Part shown: one piece after another, positions 21,386 to 32,487 of the stretch | Layout: every line of letters begins with the position of its first letter | How positions within the stretch are numbered: position 1 is the first letter of the stretch | Source of the DNA: Petaurus breviceps papuanus | Lineage: Eukaryota > Chordata > Mammalia > Diprotodontia > Petauridae | Direction: 5' to 3' | Length of the DNA stretch: 64,000 nucleotides | NCBI GenBank assembly: GCA_028583685.1 | Contig: JAMXIF010000042.1 | Span: forward strand, 24,909,388 to 24,973,387 | Translations under genes and position numbers: made by a program | Notes under the pieces: model-generated | What the model saw: the letters and a program-made list of their open reading frames with translations, nothing else | The model's database searches: none | Told to the model about the DNA's origin: nothing

Positions 21386-21424
21386 TTACTGTGCTAATAA
21401 TAGCTTTCCCTTCCCTTTTAACCC

Positions 21425-21622
21425 AGGATAGGGGTTCTTAACCTGAAGTCAATGAACTTAAATTTTTTTGATAACTGTATTTTAATGTGATTGGTTCCCC
21501 CTATATTCCTATGCATTATATTTTATGCATTTAAAACATGATTCTGAGAAGGGGTCCAGATACTTCACCAGTTTGCCAGAGGGGTACATGGTACAAAAAC
21601 ATTTCAGAACTCCTGACCTAGG
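21425..21622 (-). mobile_element. Short DNA-transposon-like repeat with inverted ends
   Basis: Begins GGGGTTCTTAACCTGAAGTC and ends 'ggggtacatgg..aacatttcagaactcctgac'. Internal 'tgcattatattttatgcatttaaaac' and 'ttctgagaaggggtcca' are the reverse of the copy at 7.05 kb. Confidence 0.6.
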
Positions 21623-21699
21623 ACCACAAATAGGCAAGGTCATTAGCAGCAGTGAATAAGGGTATGTCCAGAAAGCAAAAAAAAAATATTTATTGAATG

Positions 21700-21934
21700 C
21701 TTAGCTCTATGCTAGGATGGGAGACAGTGTGGTACAATGGTGACCCCCCCCAAATCTTGCTTCTAGAGTCAGAGAATCCAGCTTCAATTTTCCCTTGGAC
21801 TCTTTCTTACTTTCTATGTAACCTTGGTCAAGCTTTTTTTCTTTCTCTTTTTTCTTTGTTTTCTTCTCTCTCTCTTTCTTTCTGATTTAAATATATTACT
21901 TGGTACTGGCTAAAAAATAGTGATGGATCTGCTT

Positions 21935-21975
<41 letters not shown>

Positions 21976-22815
21976 TTCATTAAATATTTCCCCATTACAT
22001 TAAAGTTTGCTCAATATTCATTTTTTAAAAATTGAGTTCCAAATTCTCTCTTTTCTGCCCCTTCCATACCTCGTGAGAAGCCAAGCAATATATTGATTAT
22101 ATGTGTGAAGCTATGCAAAATATATTTCTCTATTAGTCATGTTGCAAAAGAACACAAAAACACAAATAAGAAAAATAAAGTGAAAAAGTTTACTTCAATC
22201 TGCAATCAGAGTTCATCAGTTCTCTCTCTAAAAATGAATAGCGTTTTTCATTATGAATCCTTTGGAAATGTCTTGGTGCATTGTCTTGATAACAGTAGCT
22301 ATCTGTCTTTCACAGTTGATGATCCTTATAATATTGCTGTCCCTGTGTACAATGTTCTCCTGATTCTTCTCCCTTTACTTTGCATCAGTTCATGTAAGTC
22401 TTCCCAGGTTTTTCTGAAACCATCCTGCTCATCATTTCTTATAGTGTAATAGTATTCCAGTATAATCATATAACACAACTTGTTCAACCTTTCTCTGATA
22501 GGCATCCCTTCATTTTCCAATTCTTTGCCACAACAAAAAGAGCTGTGATAAATATTTTTGTATAAATAGGTCCTTTCCCCTTTGACTTTTTGAGGATACA
22601 GACCTAGTAATGGTGATTCAAAGGGTATGCACAGTTTTATAACCCTTTAAACTAGTTCAATTGTTCTCTAGAATGGTTGGGCCAGTTCACAACTCCACCA
22701 ACAATGCATTATTGTCCTTGGGCAAGTTTCTTAATCCCCATGGACCTTAGCTTTCTCATGCGTATGATGATGGAATTGCACTTATGTCCTCTAAGGTCCC
22801 TTCTATGAACCTATG
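21700..22815 (+). mobile_element. MIR-type SINE split by an L1 insertion
   Basis: 5' part 21715-21833 (GGGAGACAGTGTGGTACAAT, 'ctagagtcagagaatccagc', 'tctatgtaaccttggtcaagc'). 3' part 22716-22815 ('ccttgggcaagtttcttaatcccc', 'ctttctcatgcgtatgatgatgg', 'ctctaaggtccc'). The CORE motif CCTTGGKCAAG is present on both sides because it is the target-site duplication of the L1. Confidence 0.85.
21834..22715 (-). mobile_element. 5'-truncated L1 inserted in a MIR
   Basis: About 880 bp. T-rich left edge (the A tail reversed), a TA microsatellite at about 21937-21970, then the L1 3' UTR ('ctctctctaaaaatgaatagcg', 'catcagttcatgtaagtcttccc'), then ORF2 C-terminal coding (22326-22520: ERLNKLCYMIILEYYYTIRN). 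Flanked by the 11-bp duplication CCTTGGTCAAG / CCTTGGGCAAG (21822-21832, 22716-22726; one mismatch). Confidence 0.9.
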
Positions 22816-22959
22816 ATCTAAGTTCATATTGAAATATTCAGTATTCAGAATGTCTACCTCTAGCCTCTCTTCTCACTTACCTGATTTTTATCTTTTCAGG
22901 TTATGCCCTTCCTTTTTACCTCTTTCTTTTTCTTTCAGCAGAGGACTGGGGAATGTTGT

Positions 22960-23714
22960 CATATGGTGTGCCCTATGTAGTACCACTCTCTTTTGGTTCT
23001 CCTGACTGTTCATTCTGTTTCCTTTTCTGGATCTTCTTCCACATCGTGCCTTCTAAGGATAGGTGTCCTTCAGGGTTCTCTCTCTCTCTCTGCATTTGAT
23101 TATCTCATCAGCTCCCATGGATTTAATGACCATCTCTGTGCTGATGATTCTGAAATCTATCTTTCCTGCCCCATCACTACTCAATAAACTCCAGTGGCTC
23201 CATACTGTCCGCAGGATCGAATACAAAATACTGTTTGGTATTTAAAACTTTCAAAACCTAGCCCATCCTACCTTTCCAGTCTTCTTACACATTACTTCTC
23301 AACCCTCTTTGATCTTGTGACAATGGCCTCCTGGCCATTCTGCAAAAAAGATACTCCATCTCTCACTTCAGGTATTTTATCTGTTGTCCTCCGTGCTTGG
23401 AATGTGTGCCCTTCTGTGCTCTGATTGCTGGCCTCCCTTGCCTCCTTTAAGTTACAGCTAAAATCCCATCTTCTACAGGATGCTTTCCCCAACCTTTCTT
23501 TATTCCAATGCCTTCCCTCTATTAATAATTTGTATTTATCTCCCATGCAGCTTGCTCTCCTTATATTTGTTTACATATTGTCTCCCCCCCCCCCATTCAA
23601 TTGTAAGCTTCTTGAGGGCAGGGACTGTCTTTTGCCTCTTTTTTTGTTTCCCCAGGGTTAGAAGAGTGCCTACCACATAATTGGTGCTTAATAAGTGTGT
23701 ATTTCTTGATTGAT
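22960..23714 (+). mobile_element. L2 LINE, 3' part with reverse-transcriptase remnant
   Basis: About 750 bp ending in the classic L2 3' end (AATTGTAAGCTTCTTGAGGG, 'cagggactgtcttttg', 'tggtgcttaataagtgtgtatttcttgattg'). In 23041-23187 a frame reads GVLQGSLSLSAFDYL then CADDSEIYLS, the L2 counterparts of the GVPQGSVLGP and YADDTQLYLS reverse-transcriptase motifs, with Y to C at the catalytic box. 'ctccagtggctccatactg' follows as in L2. Old and coding-dead. Confidence 0.9.
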
Positions 23715-25085
23715 CTTCAATTTTTTTCTCATGATTCCTTTCACTATGAAACCCCTTGCTTTAATAGTATTGAGTTCATCTTGTATTTTTGAGCTTTTCA
23801 CATTCATCATGTTGAGCTTTTTTCTTCTCAATGACTACTTTTATAAACCTGGTCCTGAAAGCAATTTTTCTTAGTTGGGTGTCTCCCTCTCTCTCCCTCA
23901 CTGACTTACAAAACCTAGGAACAACCCCTTCATGGCTTTCTGTGTGTTGTAAAGAAAGCTTAGTCCCCTGGTTCAGTTCTGCTTTTTTTTAGACTGGAAA
24001 CTCCTCGTAAACAGGGATTATGAACCCCATTTTCTGTTCCCTACAGTATCTAATAGAAGCCTTGGATATAATGGATATTTCTTCAGTAGATATTTTTATT
24101 TAATTTATTTGGAATATCTAAAAAATGAGGAATCTTTTGATAATAAAAAGAAAACAAAGCATATAGACACAGATATACCTTTCTGAAGTGACCAGGCAAT
24201 GATATCTACATTTGCAAATACAACTGACATCTCCCAAATGTGTAAGTTACGAACAGACTTGGAGCTTGTCAAGTTCAAGGCTCTGAGTTTGCTGAATGGG
24301 GTCAAACTGAATTTCCTGTCCTTCATTTGCGTTCTGCACCCCCCCCTGATTCCAAGGCTTTTAAAGAGTAGACTAAATTTGCTGAAGCCTTTGGAAAGTG
24401 CTGTTTTGTGGCCCTGAACCCAGAGATCTAACCCGGGAGCTCACTGACTTCATCATTGCTGTGAAATATGGCTTTGCTTGCTGGATCTGGCAGACCAAGG
24501 TTTTGTTCTCCTCTGAGCATCCTCCACACACAGATTGCAGTGTTGACTGAAGTAAGAACTGAACTGAGTTCAAGGAAAACATTTCTTCAAGAGTTTTAAA
24601 CTTCTCACATTTTTATTTTAGTGTGTTATTTTGAGTGCTTAAAGAAGAAACCAGGCTCAATGGGATTACATTCAATATCTTATCTTTTTCTTTGCATTCG
24701 GGAAATCTATAGTTCCAAGCTTATGGAAGATTATCCTGGTTAGAACAAAGGTTCTAAAGGAGGTTAGAGCATAGGCAGAATGGGTGGTTGCCTATGGTGG
24801 AGGTTTGGGAGATGCTCTCAAGGCTAACAAATGCCTTGACAGTGTCTTCTCCACTAGACTCCACCACCAGAGCTTTGTTCCTTTGGGAATTAGCAAGTGC
24901 CTCCCCAAATTATCAGCAATGACCTAATTCAAATTGATGAGCAGGTTTTGAAAGAAGGAAGGGGCTGAGAGAAGACATACTGTAGTAATTAATAGATAAC
25001 TGCCCCCATTCTGTAGAGTACCTGTCTCAGATACAATGCCATTAAGTGATGGTTCCAGAAAAAGCTTTAGTGGGGTATACTGAGA
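23715..25085. other. 1.4 kb without recognised genes or repeats
   Basis: A weak L2-like scrap may lie at 23995-24070. The rest, including 24400-24600, is unassigned. No exon supported. Confidence 0.45.
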
Positions 25086-25087
25086 CA

Positions 25088-25250
25088 CTTTGTGGCATGG
25101 TGGAAGGAACTTTGGTACTGGAATAAGGTAAGATTTGGGTTTGAATTCAGCCTTAGACACTTAGCAGCTGAAGTACCTACCTCAAAGAGTTGTAGGGGGT
25201 CTCCAATGAGAAGGCATATAGTTTATTACTCCTAGAGCACTATATAAATA
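25088..25250 (+). mobile_element. MIR-type SINE
   Basis: GTGGCATGGTGGAAGGAACT, 'gatttgggtttgaattcagcc', 'aagtacctacctcaaagagttgt', 'agagcactatataaata'. CORE partly deleted. Confidence 0.7.
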
Positions 25251-25329
25251 TATATGTATATATATGTAAAGAGAATATAATAACGGTCTCACCTGCCTTA
25301 ACAATTTAGACATATAGGTGAGCTCCCTT

Positions 25330-26602
25330 GGTTTTTGTCCCCTTTTCCTGAAAAGGACCCAAATGACATCACTATATTGGGGTCAAGATATAGTGTGTCT
25401 GACTGTGGCTGATCAGACCAATATAAGCTCAGAACACTCTACTACTACAGGATAGGCACAAATAGGCCAATGAACATTTGGAGTAGAAATGTCTCTAAAT
25501 TTGTCCATCACATTTTTTTTCTGCTGCTACAATTCTGCTTTGCTCCTAGAACATAGTGCCTTCTTTGATGTGAACACTCTATGCTGAGTAGTACTGTGCC
25601 ATGTCTCGCAACTGATTCCAAAATTTTTTCAGAGATCTTGAGAGTATCCTTGTATCTTTTCTACTGAGCTCCATGTGAGTGCTTACCTTGTATGAGTTCT
25701 CTGTAAAATAGTCTTGTAGGTAAACATATGTTTGGCATTCAAATAATGTGCCATCTTTAGTAGAGTTTGAATGCTTGGTACCTCAGTGTCCAGTACCTTA
25801 TCTTGCCAGGTGATCTTCAGAATCTTCTTAAGATACTTCAAAGGGAAGTGATTCAGTTTCTTGGCATGGTGCTGATAGACCATCCAGGTTTCACAGCAAA
25901 CAACAATGAAGTCAGCACAATGGCTCTGTAGTTTGTTTAGGTAGTTTGTTAGGTAGCCTAATACCTTTTCTCTCCCACACTTTTCTTAGGAGCCTCCCAA
26001 ACACTAGCTCTGGCAATGAGTGTGTTAATCTATGTGCACATTCCTGAGAAGTCTTCTGCCAAGTAAGCAAACATATCCACAGCATTCAAAATTTCTCCAT
26101 TTGCTGTAACTGATAGTTCCACATATGAATGGTATGGTACTGACTGGTGGAGAACCTCTGTTTTCTTGGTGTTAATTGTTAGGCCAAAAGTAGCACAAGC
26201 AGCAGAGAATCCTTCCTCATTTGTTGCATCTCAGCCTCAAAGGCTGCATTGAGAGCACAATCATCTGCAAACAAAAAGTCATGTATCAATTCTCCCTCCA
26301 ATTTAGTCTTGGCTTGTAGCTTTTCCAAGTTAAATAATTTACCACCAGTAAGTTAGCTGACCTTAATGGTGTTTTCAACCTTTTTGAAGGCATTCAACAA
26401 CATTTCTGAAAACGCCATGCTAAGAAGCATGGGAGCAAACACACAACCTTGTTTCATTCCATTGGTTACTGGGAAAATATAAGAGCATCATCCATCATCC
26501 AGAACCCTCATGAGCGTGCCATCATGAAACTGATGTACGATACTGATGAACTTCTCTGGGTGACCAAATTTTGCTATGATTTTCTAGAGCTCCATTATGG
26601 AC
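25330..26602 (-). mobile_element. RTE-like LINE, 5'-truncated, reverse-transcriptase C-terminal half
   Basis: Minus-strand frames, with stops and shifts, read in order: KFGHPEKFISIVHQFHDG, NGMKQGCVFAPMLLSMAF, HDFLFADDCALNAA (the FADD catalytic box), then at 25683-25883 [20 protein letters not shown] and [16 protein letters not shown], and near the end CLSC...AYIGLISHSQTH, a C2H2-like finger. This order (RT core, then KLNHF..LRKILKIRWQD, then finger) belongs to a widespread animal non-LTR family. I place it near the RTE group, clade not proven. The 3' tail matches the 12.9-kb repeat. The 5' edge is near 26602. Confidence 0.85.
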
Positions 26603-26904
26603 TTAGAAAAGGGCAACATTATCTAAAATTCCAGGCCCTGGGTAGAGCAGATAAGCTCCAATTTAAGGAAGATGCAGGATTGATTCAAGGAAGAAATCAA
26701 TTATACATCAGAATAATGCAGAAAGATACTGTACTCAAAGTCCTGTCTAGTGTAGCATTGGGCCAACCAAACAAACTGGGGGGCCAAATAGGACTAGGAC
26801 TAGGGACTGGACCTATGATTTCATTGGTATAGGGACCTCCCAGATGTGGAAATTCTCTCTTACAATGCAAGTTTACACTTACTCTCTTAGAAAGTTGTCT
26901 AGAC

Positions 26905-27085
26905 CTATGATGTCAAATCAAATTGAAATGGGGCCAGTAAACCATACATATGGTTCCTTGCAGTTGACATATTGACTTAGTTTTAAGACATGACATTATT
27001 TATGTTTTGTTGTATTTTCATTTAAATATTTCCAAATTACATTTTAATTGGTTTCAGCAGCACTTGGGAGGATTATGGGCTACCT
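26905..27085. mobile_element. Possible DNA-transposon-like repeat
   Basis: 'ctatgatgtcaaatcaaattgaaatggggccagtaaacc', 'gacatattgacttagttttaag', 'atttccaaattacattttaattggtttc', 'gcagcacttgggagg'. It resembles a marsupial repeat I recall, but no inverted ends are clear here. Confidence 0.4.
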
Positions 27086-27356
27086 GAGGCCTATAGGAAG
27101 CAAGCATACAAATACTGTATAACTTTGTTGACTTGGGTACCTCCACCTAGTATCTTTTCTGTATTGTGAGCTGCTTGAATGCTGATACTAGGGAGATTAC
27201 AACATACACTCTCCCTCTGGTTTCTGGGCAATCAGTTGTGGCATCGTGTGGGCATTGAGAGTTACGTTTTGCTCAGGGCTAGCGCTGCAGATGAGTTTTA
27301 ATGATGTTGCAGAATGCAAATAAAAAGACAAGAAATTGATTATGCTTCTGCTTAGT

Positions 27357-27500
27357 TCATAGGATCCTGGATTTGAGATGGAAAGGACCTTTGGGGTCAT
27401 TCAGTCCAACCTTCTCATTTCACAAATTCTTTCTTGCATAGGCCAGGCTAGACACTGGAGGGAGTCACATGCCTTTCCTAAATCATCTTATTAGTATAGC
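27357..27500 (+). mobile_element. MIR3-type SINE
   Basis: TTCATAGGATCCTGGATTTG, 'gatggaaaggacctttggggtcattcagtccaaccttctcattt', 'ggagggagtcacatgcctttcc'. Confidence 0.75.
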
Positions 27501-28705
27501 TCTCTGTTCAGTTTTGGAGCAGGCAGAAAAGGGTCTAATTCAATATCTAGTCCTTGGCTGCATGCCTGAGGCCACTAACGAGGACTGGATGACCTGTAAA
27601 GTTTCATACATCATGTCCTGTATCAGCACTGTGTAAAGCACAATGCTTTACCAATAGTAAATGCTAAGATACCATCAATGTGTACTACTGTATGCCTGAG
27701 GATGGTGAGGTCTGCATGATAGTAAACGTCAAGCAATGGTACATTACAGAACTTCATGGAAGAGTTATTTGGCCACTCACACGAAGAAGATGATTGTGGT
27801 ATTGAAACCAAGCAGAGTAGCTACTGGCAAATGAAGAGAAGGCTGGAATTTTGAGCCCTTTAAAAGGAGACACTATGGGAAAAGTCTTAGGCTTTGCCCT
27901 CTAGCCCTCCAATCAGAGTGGTAGAAGGCTGAGGGTCTGAAGAGGTGTGAGCAGCCAAGCTGAAGGGTATCTATCATGATGAGTTTCCTCATGTTGAGTT
28001 TATTCTGGGCAGGACATGATGAAGATGCTGGTGGAACTGAAAGTGAGAAAAGCAGCTAATGGCAAACGAAGTAAGTACTTTATATTAATACAGAAATACA
28101 AATAGAAGGTTGGTATTAAAAATATTGATCTTTGTTTCCATGGGGAGCTTGGGGTCATTACAATTTACCTTTTGTCCCCTGTTCAACTCTGGACCTGACT
28201 CATTGTCCTCTTCTTTCTGTCCCAATTTACATACAGATAAACAAGTTCCACAGATGGTTCATCCAAATGCATATTATAATCTGGGAAATTGATAATCTTC
28301 ATCTACTTGGCCTTTTTATGGAAATAGGCCAGAGTCTTTTGAGTGGCCGTACATCACTTCCATGAGGTTCTGTAATGGGCCGTAGCTTGGTGTTCACTAT
28401 CATACAGACCTCACCATCCTCAGAGAATCAATCCCTCTTTGATGGTTGCCCTAAATCATATCCTTCTATAATCCCTTCTATGCCAGTACAAATGCATTCT
28501 CATCAAACATACAAGTGAACATACTACTCATTCTGAGAGTCAGAATGAAATTAGGATGAGAATAAATGAAATAGGGCAGGGAGCAGATCATTATTTAGTT
28601 CAAGCACTTCAAGGATTCATGACGGAATGGTCTACTTTTAGCTGGGACCTTTTTCATGAGTTTTTGTGACTGAAAAAATTAATCTCCCTTTAGCTGACCT
28701 TCTGG
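27501..28705. other. 1.2 kb without recognised genes or repeats
   Basis: Two overlapping frames at 28110-28365 are unsupported. No family recognised. Confidence 0.45.
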
Positions 28706-28707
28706 TG

Positions 28708-28796
28708 ATGAGTTTGTCTGGTCCTCTGAGAGAAGATACGATCTATCCCCTGCCCTCTTCCTTGAAGTCTTTTCAGGCTAAAGACCTGGCAGACAT
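28708..28796 (+). repeat. Unidentified local repeat, copy A
   Basis: GAGTTTGTCTGGTCCTCTGA, 'agaagatacgatctatcccctg', 'ttccttgaagtcttttcaggctaaagacctggcagac'. Shares its left half with copy B (30434-30486) and its right half with copy C (30757-30825). Family unknown to me. Confidence 0.6.
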
Positions 28797-28799
28797 TGT

Positions 28800-29720
28800 G
28801 TTCCATCTGCACAGGGTTCAAGAACCAAGGATGATCAGTAGACTTTGTGAGGTATTAGAAGATGGCCCTAGCAGAAGAAGCAAGTCCTTATTTAATTTTG
28901 TTTTACATTGGAAGACCTAAAGCACTAAAGAGCCTGTGGTACTGGTTATATTATTATATATTACTGTGTAATTAGTGATATTACACACGGTGTTAAGCTA
29001 GCATGCAAGTGTATGGGTGTGAGGCAGAGAGGAAGGAAGAGACATAAATCCTTTGAAAGCCATTTGTAAATTGAGCTACATATGCAAGTAAAAATAATCG
29101 GATAATTATTCTAGGCTTGGTAGGAAAAACAGCCTGGAGTAGGTCGCTATCATACTGCCATATGAAAGGGTGGCAAGTATGGTTCCTCCCACAAAAATGC
29201 CAACTTCACCACTTGACAACTTGCCAGAATAGTTTCATTCCTTTGGGTCTTCAAAGATTTTGGTTGGCTGAGTCCCCTATTAAAATACAAATATCCTCAG
29301 GAACTGTTAAACCTTATCAGCAAATACCTTAGTTTTTAACTTAGTCGTATTGTAGCCAACTGAGAGCCAGACTTTCAAGAATGGGACCTTTGGGGCCTGG
29401 GAGGAGGTTAGAGGCCAAGGAAGGAGAAGTAGCTTTCAGGGGAACTGGGCAGGATCCAGAGAAATATTTCTGTCTTTTACCATTTTTCCTGCTGTGTGCT
29501 CTGAGAAGAGATTTACTGTTCAAGTTTTTTTCCTCCTTTGGTGATTTAAAAATCAATGTTAGACCTTTGTGGAAAGGTTTCAGTTTGGATAGACAAGTAG
29601 GTTATTAGAAAGAGAGAAAAAGGGAGCCAGATCTTCCTCATCTCTACCAGCTAAAATTATCTCTTCTAGTCCCTTTCCCTTCCAGACTCCCTCCAGAAAA
29701 TGGTAGCAAGTTGAGGTTGG
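28800..29720. other. No gene or repeat recognised
   Basis: Short frames on both strands overlap and show no features. Confidence 0.4.
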
Positions 29721-29721
29721 T

Positions 29722-30340
29722 TGGTTGTTGTCTTTCATTCTCAAAGAGGACCAAAAAATGGCATCACTATATTGGAGTAGCTGATCACACCAGTATGAGC
29801 TCTGAATGCTCTCCCACAGGTTGGGCACAAATAGTTCATATGAACATTTGGAATGGAGATGTCTCCAGATTTGAGCATTTCACATTTCTTTTGAGCTACT
29901 GACGTTCTGCTTTGCTCATAGAGCACAGAACCTTCTTTGATGTGGGCACACTATGCTGTGCCGTCCTTTGCCAGCATCTCCCATGTTACTCAATCAACCC
30001 CAAACTTCTTCAGGGAGACCTTGAGAGTGTCCTTGTATCTCTTCTTCTGATCATCATGTGAGTGCCTGCTTTGAATGAGTTCTCTGCAATATAATCTTTT
30101 AGGCCAGCCCATCAGAGCTCTCTGCAATAGAGTTTGAATGCTTGGCAATTGAGTTCAAGAAAGACCTCAATTTCTGGTACCTTAGTGGAGGGAGAGTTGG
30201 TGTATGATTTTTTGTTCGTAGGTGATTGGACACTTGGTGCAGCCTCTGAAGTTGAGATACAACAAAGTGTGGATCGATTCTCTGCTGCTTGTACTAATTT
30301 TGGCCTAACAATTAACATCAAGAAAACACAGGTAACAGAT
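29722..30340 (-). mobile_element. RTE-like LINE copy with inverted 5' segment
   Basis: 29722 to about 30185 is minus-oriented: it holds the same 3' tail as the 25.3-kb copy ('ttgttgtctttcattctcaaagaggacc') and encodes CPTCGRAFRAHTGVISY (29741-29926), the C-terminal finger. About 30190-30340 is homologous to 26160-26310 but in the opposite orientation; on the plus strand it reads GELVYDFLFVGDWTLGAASE and RFSAACTNFGLTINIKKTQV, the reverse-transcriptase core lying upstream in the element. This is the layout left by twin priming. Confidence 0.8.
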
Positions 30341-30433
30341 AAGGGATCCATAGATATCTGTAGAAATCCTACAGAAATGGAAATAATATATTTGGCCCTG
30401 AGAATATTAGAGGGCTTAATAACCCTTGAATCT

Positions 30434-30486
30434 TTGAGTTTGGCTGATTCTTTGAGATCAGATACAACCTATCCCCTGGACCCTGG
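30434..30486 (+). repeat. Unidentified local repeat, copy B
   Basis: 'ttgagtttggctgattctttgag', 'atcagatacaacctatcccctgg' parallels the left half of copy A at 28708. Confidence 0.55.
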
Positions 30487-30756
30487 GTAAAGGTGAGACT
30501 GGGAAGACTAAAAGAGACCATCAAAGGTTATTTATTCAATCTCCTTACTTACAGGAGTGCTTAAAATATTTGTTCCATTGAAATCTCAGGCAGGAATGCA
30601 TCCCAAACTCCCTATAAGAGTGTGGTTTGTTTATTTTTGGAAAAAAAACCCAAAACAACCCCCCCCCAATGGGGAATGTTCAGTGGTATTCGTAATTCTC
30701 CTAATAATAATTCTTTATATTTTCATAGCTTTTTAGGGTTATAAAGTTGTTTCTCA

Positions 30757-30825
30757 TCTGGCTTGTCGTCTGAGAGCAGATACCTTCCTTGAGTCTTTTC
30801 AGGCTAGAAAGACTTGCCAGACACT
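30757..30825 (+). repeat. Unidentified local repeat, copy C
   Basis: 'ctggcttgtcgtctgagagcagatac', 'cttccttgagtcttttcaggctagaaagacttgccagac' parallels copy A with the central 'gatctatcccctgccct' missing. Confidence 0.6.
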
Positions 30826-30846
30826 GGAAGCATCCTTTTAGAAGTT

Positions 30847-31022
30847 GACAGTATGATACAATGGAAAGATTGATGAATTTAAAGTCCGAGTACCTAGGTT
30901 CAAATCTCACCACTGACACATATAACATGTGACCTTGGGCAAACCACCTAACCTTTATAAAATGAAGGGAGGTTAATTTAATGACTTTTAAGGTTGTACC
31001 AACTTTAAATCTATAATCTCTC
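30847..31022 (+). mobile_element. MIR-type SINE
   Basis: GACAGTATGATACAATGGAA, 'gattgatgaatttaaagtccgagtacctaggttcaaatctc', 'catgtgaccttgggcaaacc', 'ttttaaggttgtaccaactttaaatctataatctc'. Confidence 0.82.
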
Positions 31023-31035
31023 AAGTAGAAAGTAC

Positions 31036-31115
31036 AAATATTATTATATCTATTTTACAGATGATGAGATGGAGTCGCAAAGGGGTTGTTACTTGCCAAA
31101 GGTCATATAATGAGT
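31036..31115. mobile_element. MIR/THER1 fragment
   Basis: 'attattatatctattttacagatgatgagatgg', 'gttacttgccaaaggtcatataatgag': a CORE piece, too short to orient safely. Confidence 0.55.
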
Positions 31116-31119
31116 AAAT

Positions 31120-31500
31120 CCACCCAGAATGTTACAATAATCTCCTAAATGATCCCTTGTCTTGTCTTTGCCTTCTCTGATCCATCCTTTGGAAATCTGC
31201 CAAAGTAATTTTGTTAATGCACAAGCTGCGTCACATTCCTCCCCTGCCAAAAACCCTTCACTGGGTCCCCTCTGTGCCAGTATTGCCATCTGTTTGCCAA
31301 AACCCCTCCTGCCGATATCTTTCCAGGGCCTAGTTTAGTCATTGGTTTCTTCTGAACAAGTCTTGGTCAGAATTTTCTTCTGAAACAAATCTTTGAGGTC
31401 AAATTTGTTTCCTTGCACTAGTTCTTTTTGTTTGCTGGCTAAATGGTGTCTTACACATAGTAGGCCCTTAATAAATATTGGTTGAATTGAATTGTTGAAA
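31120..31500 (+). mobile_element. L2 LINE 3' fragment
   Basis: 'cccttcactgggtcccctctgtg' is the L2 'cagtggctccc' region. The end 'cttacacatagtaggcccttaataaatattggttgaattg' is the L2 3' terminus. The middle is diverged. Confidence 0.72.
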
Positions 31501-31799
31501 GAATGTTTGGAAGTAATGAACACCAATTTGAAGAATGACAAAGGTGGGAAAGGGTCAGTAAATTATAGGGTCTTCAACTGAGTACATTCAGTTAAATTCA
31601 ACCATCACTTTCTGAGTGTCTACTCAGGGACCAGGTTGAAGGGTTTGTAAGTATGTCTTTGGTTCTTTATTCTGCACCCAGTAGAATGAATACTATACAA
31701 ATTATTTAAAAGCCTGAAATATGTCTTAATAAAGACAATGTTCTGGGAAGGCATTTGGGCATAAAATTAATTCTCTTCAGCTAGCCACTCTCAGGATTT

Positions 31800-32022
31800 T
31801 TTGTCAGTAAGAGAACAAAGCATAGTTACTACAATCAGGAAAGCCTGGGTTCAAATCCTACCTCTTTCCTTAACTAGCTATGTTACCATGGATATCTTTG
31901 CCTCCTCTGCAAAGTGAGAGTAATGATACCTGTAAAATTGCCTTAAAGATTGGTTGGGAGGCTCAGAAGAGACAATGTGTGCCAAGTGCTTTGTAAGTCG
32001 TAGCTATTGTTATTATTATAAG
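31800..32022 (+). mobile_element. MIR/THER1-type SINE
   Basis: 'agagaacaaagcatagttac', 'gcctgggttcaaatcctacctc', 'aactagctatgttaccatgg', 'gccaagtgctttgtaagtcgtagctattgttattatt'. Nearly full length. Confidence 0.8.
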
Positions 32023-32194
32023 ATACTCAACTGAACAAACCTTACCCAAGCAAGAGAGACAATTTTATTTGGAAAATAGAGAGCAGGTTACTTAATGAGA
32101 ACTTACAAGCAAATGGACTTTTAGAAAATTTCTCACTAACTTAGTAAAAATATTCACACCTATCAGAAATTACTTCTATAAACTGGTGATATAA

Positions 32195-32487
32195 TTCTTT
32201 AAATTTTTTTTCTAATACTTTTTAAAGATTTTGAGTTCTAAATTCTTCCCCCTTACCTATTGAAAAGGCAGCAATATGATATCAATTATACATTGAAGAC
32301 ATGCAATACTTATTTCCATATTAGCCATGCTTAGGAAAAAAAAGCAAAAAAAAGAGTGGAAAAAAGTATGCCTCAATCTACTCTGAGTCTGTCAGTTCTC
32401 TCTTTGGAGATGGATAGCATTTTTCATCATGGATCCTTTGGAATTGTCTTGGATCACTGTATTGGTCATTGTAGCTAAGTATTTCAC
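32195..32487 (-). mobile_element. L1 3' UTR fragment
   Basis: 'attttgagttctaaattcttccccc', 'gaaaaggcagcaatatgatatcaattatac', 'catattagccatgcttagg', 'agatggatagcatttttcatcatgg', 'aattgtcttggatcactgtattgg': the marsupial L1 3' UTR seen also at 22.1 and 45.8 kb. Confidence 0.85.

Noticed and set aside
26449-26832. 127-codon open frame on the plus strand
   Set aside because: Its first 150 bp are the antisense of the LINE reverse-transcriptase region (minus strand reads KFGHPEKF and VTNGMKQGC). The rest matches nothing.
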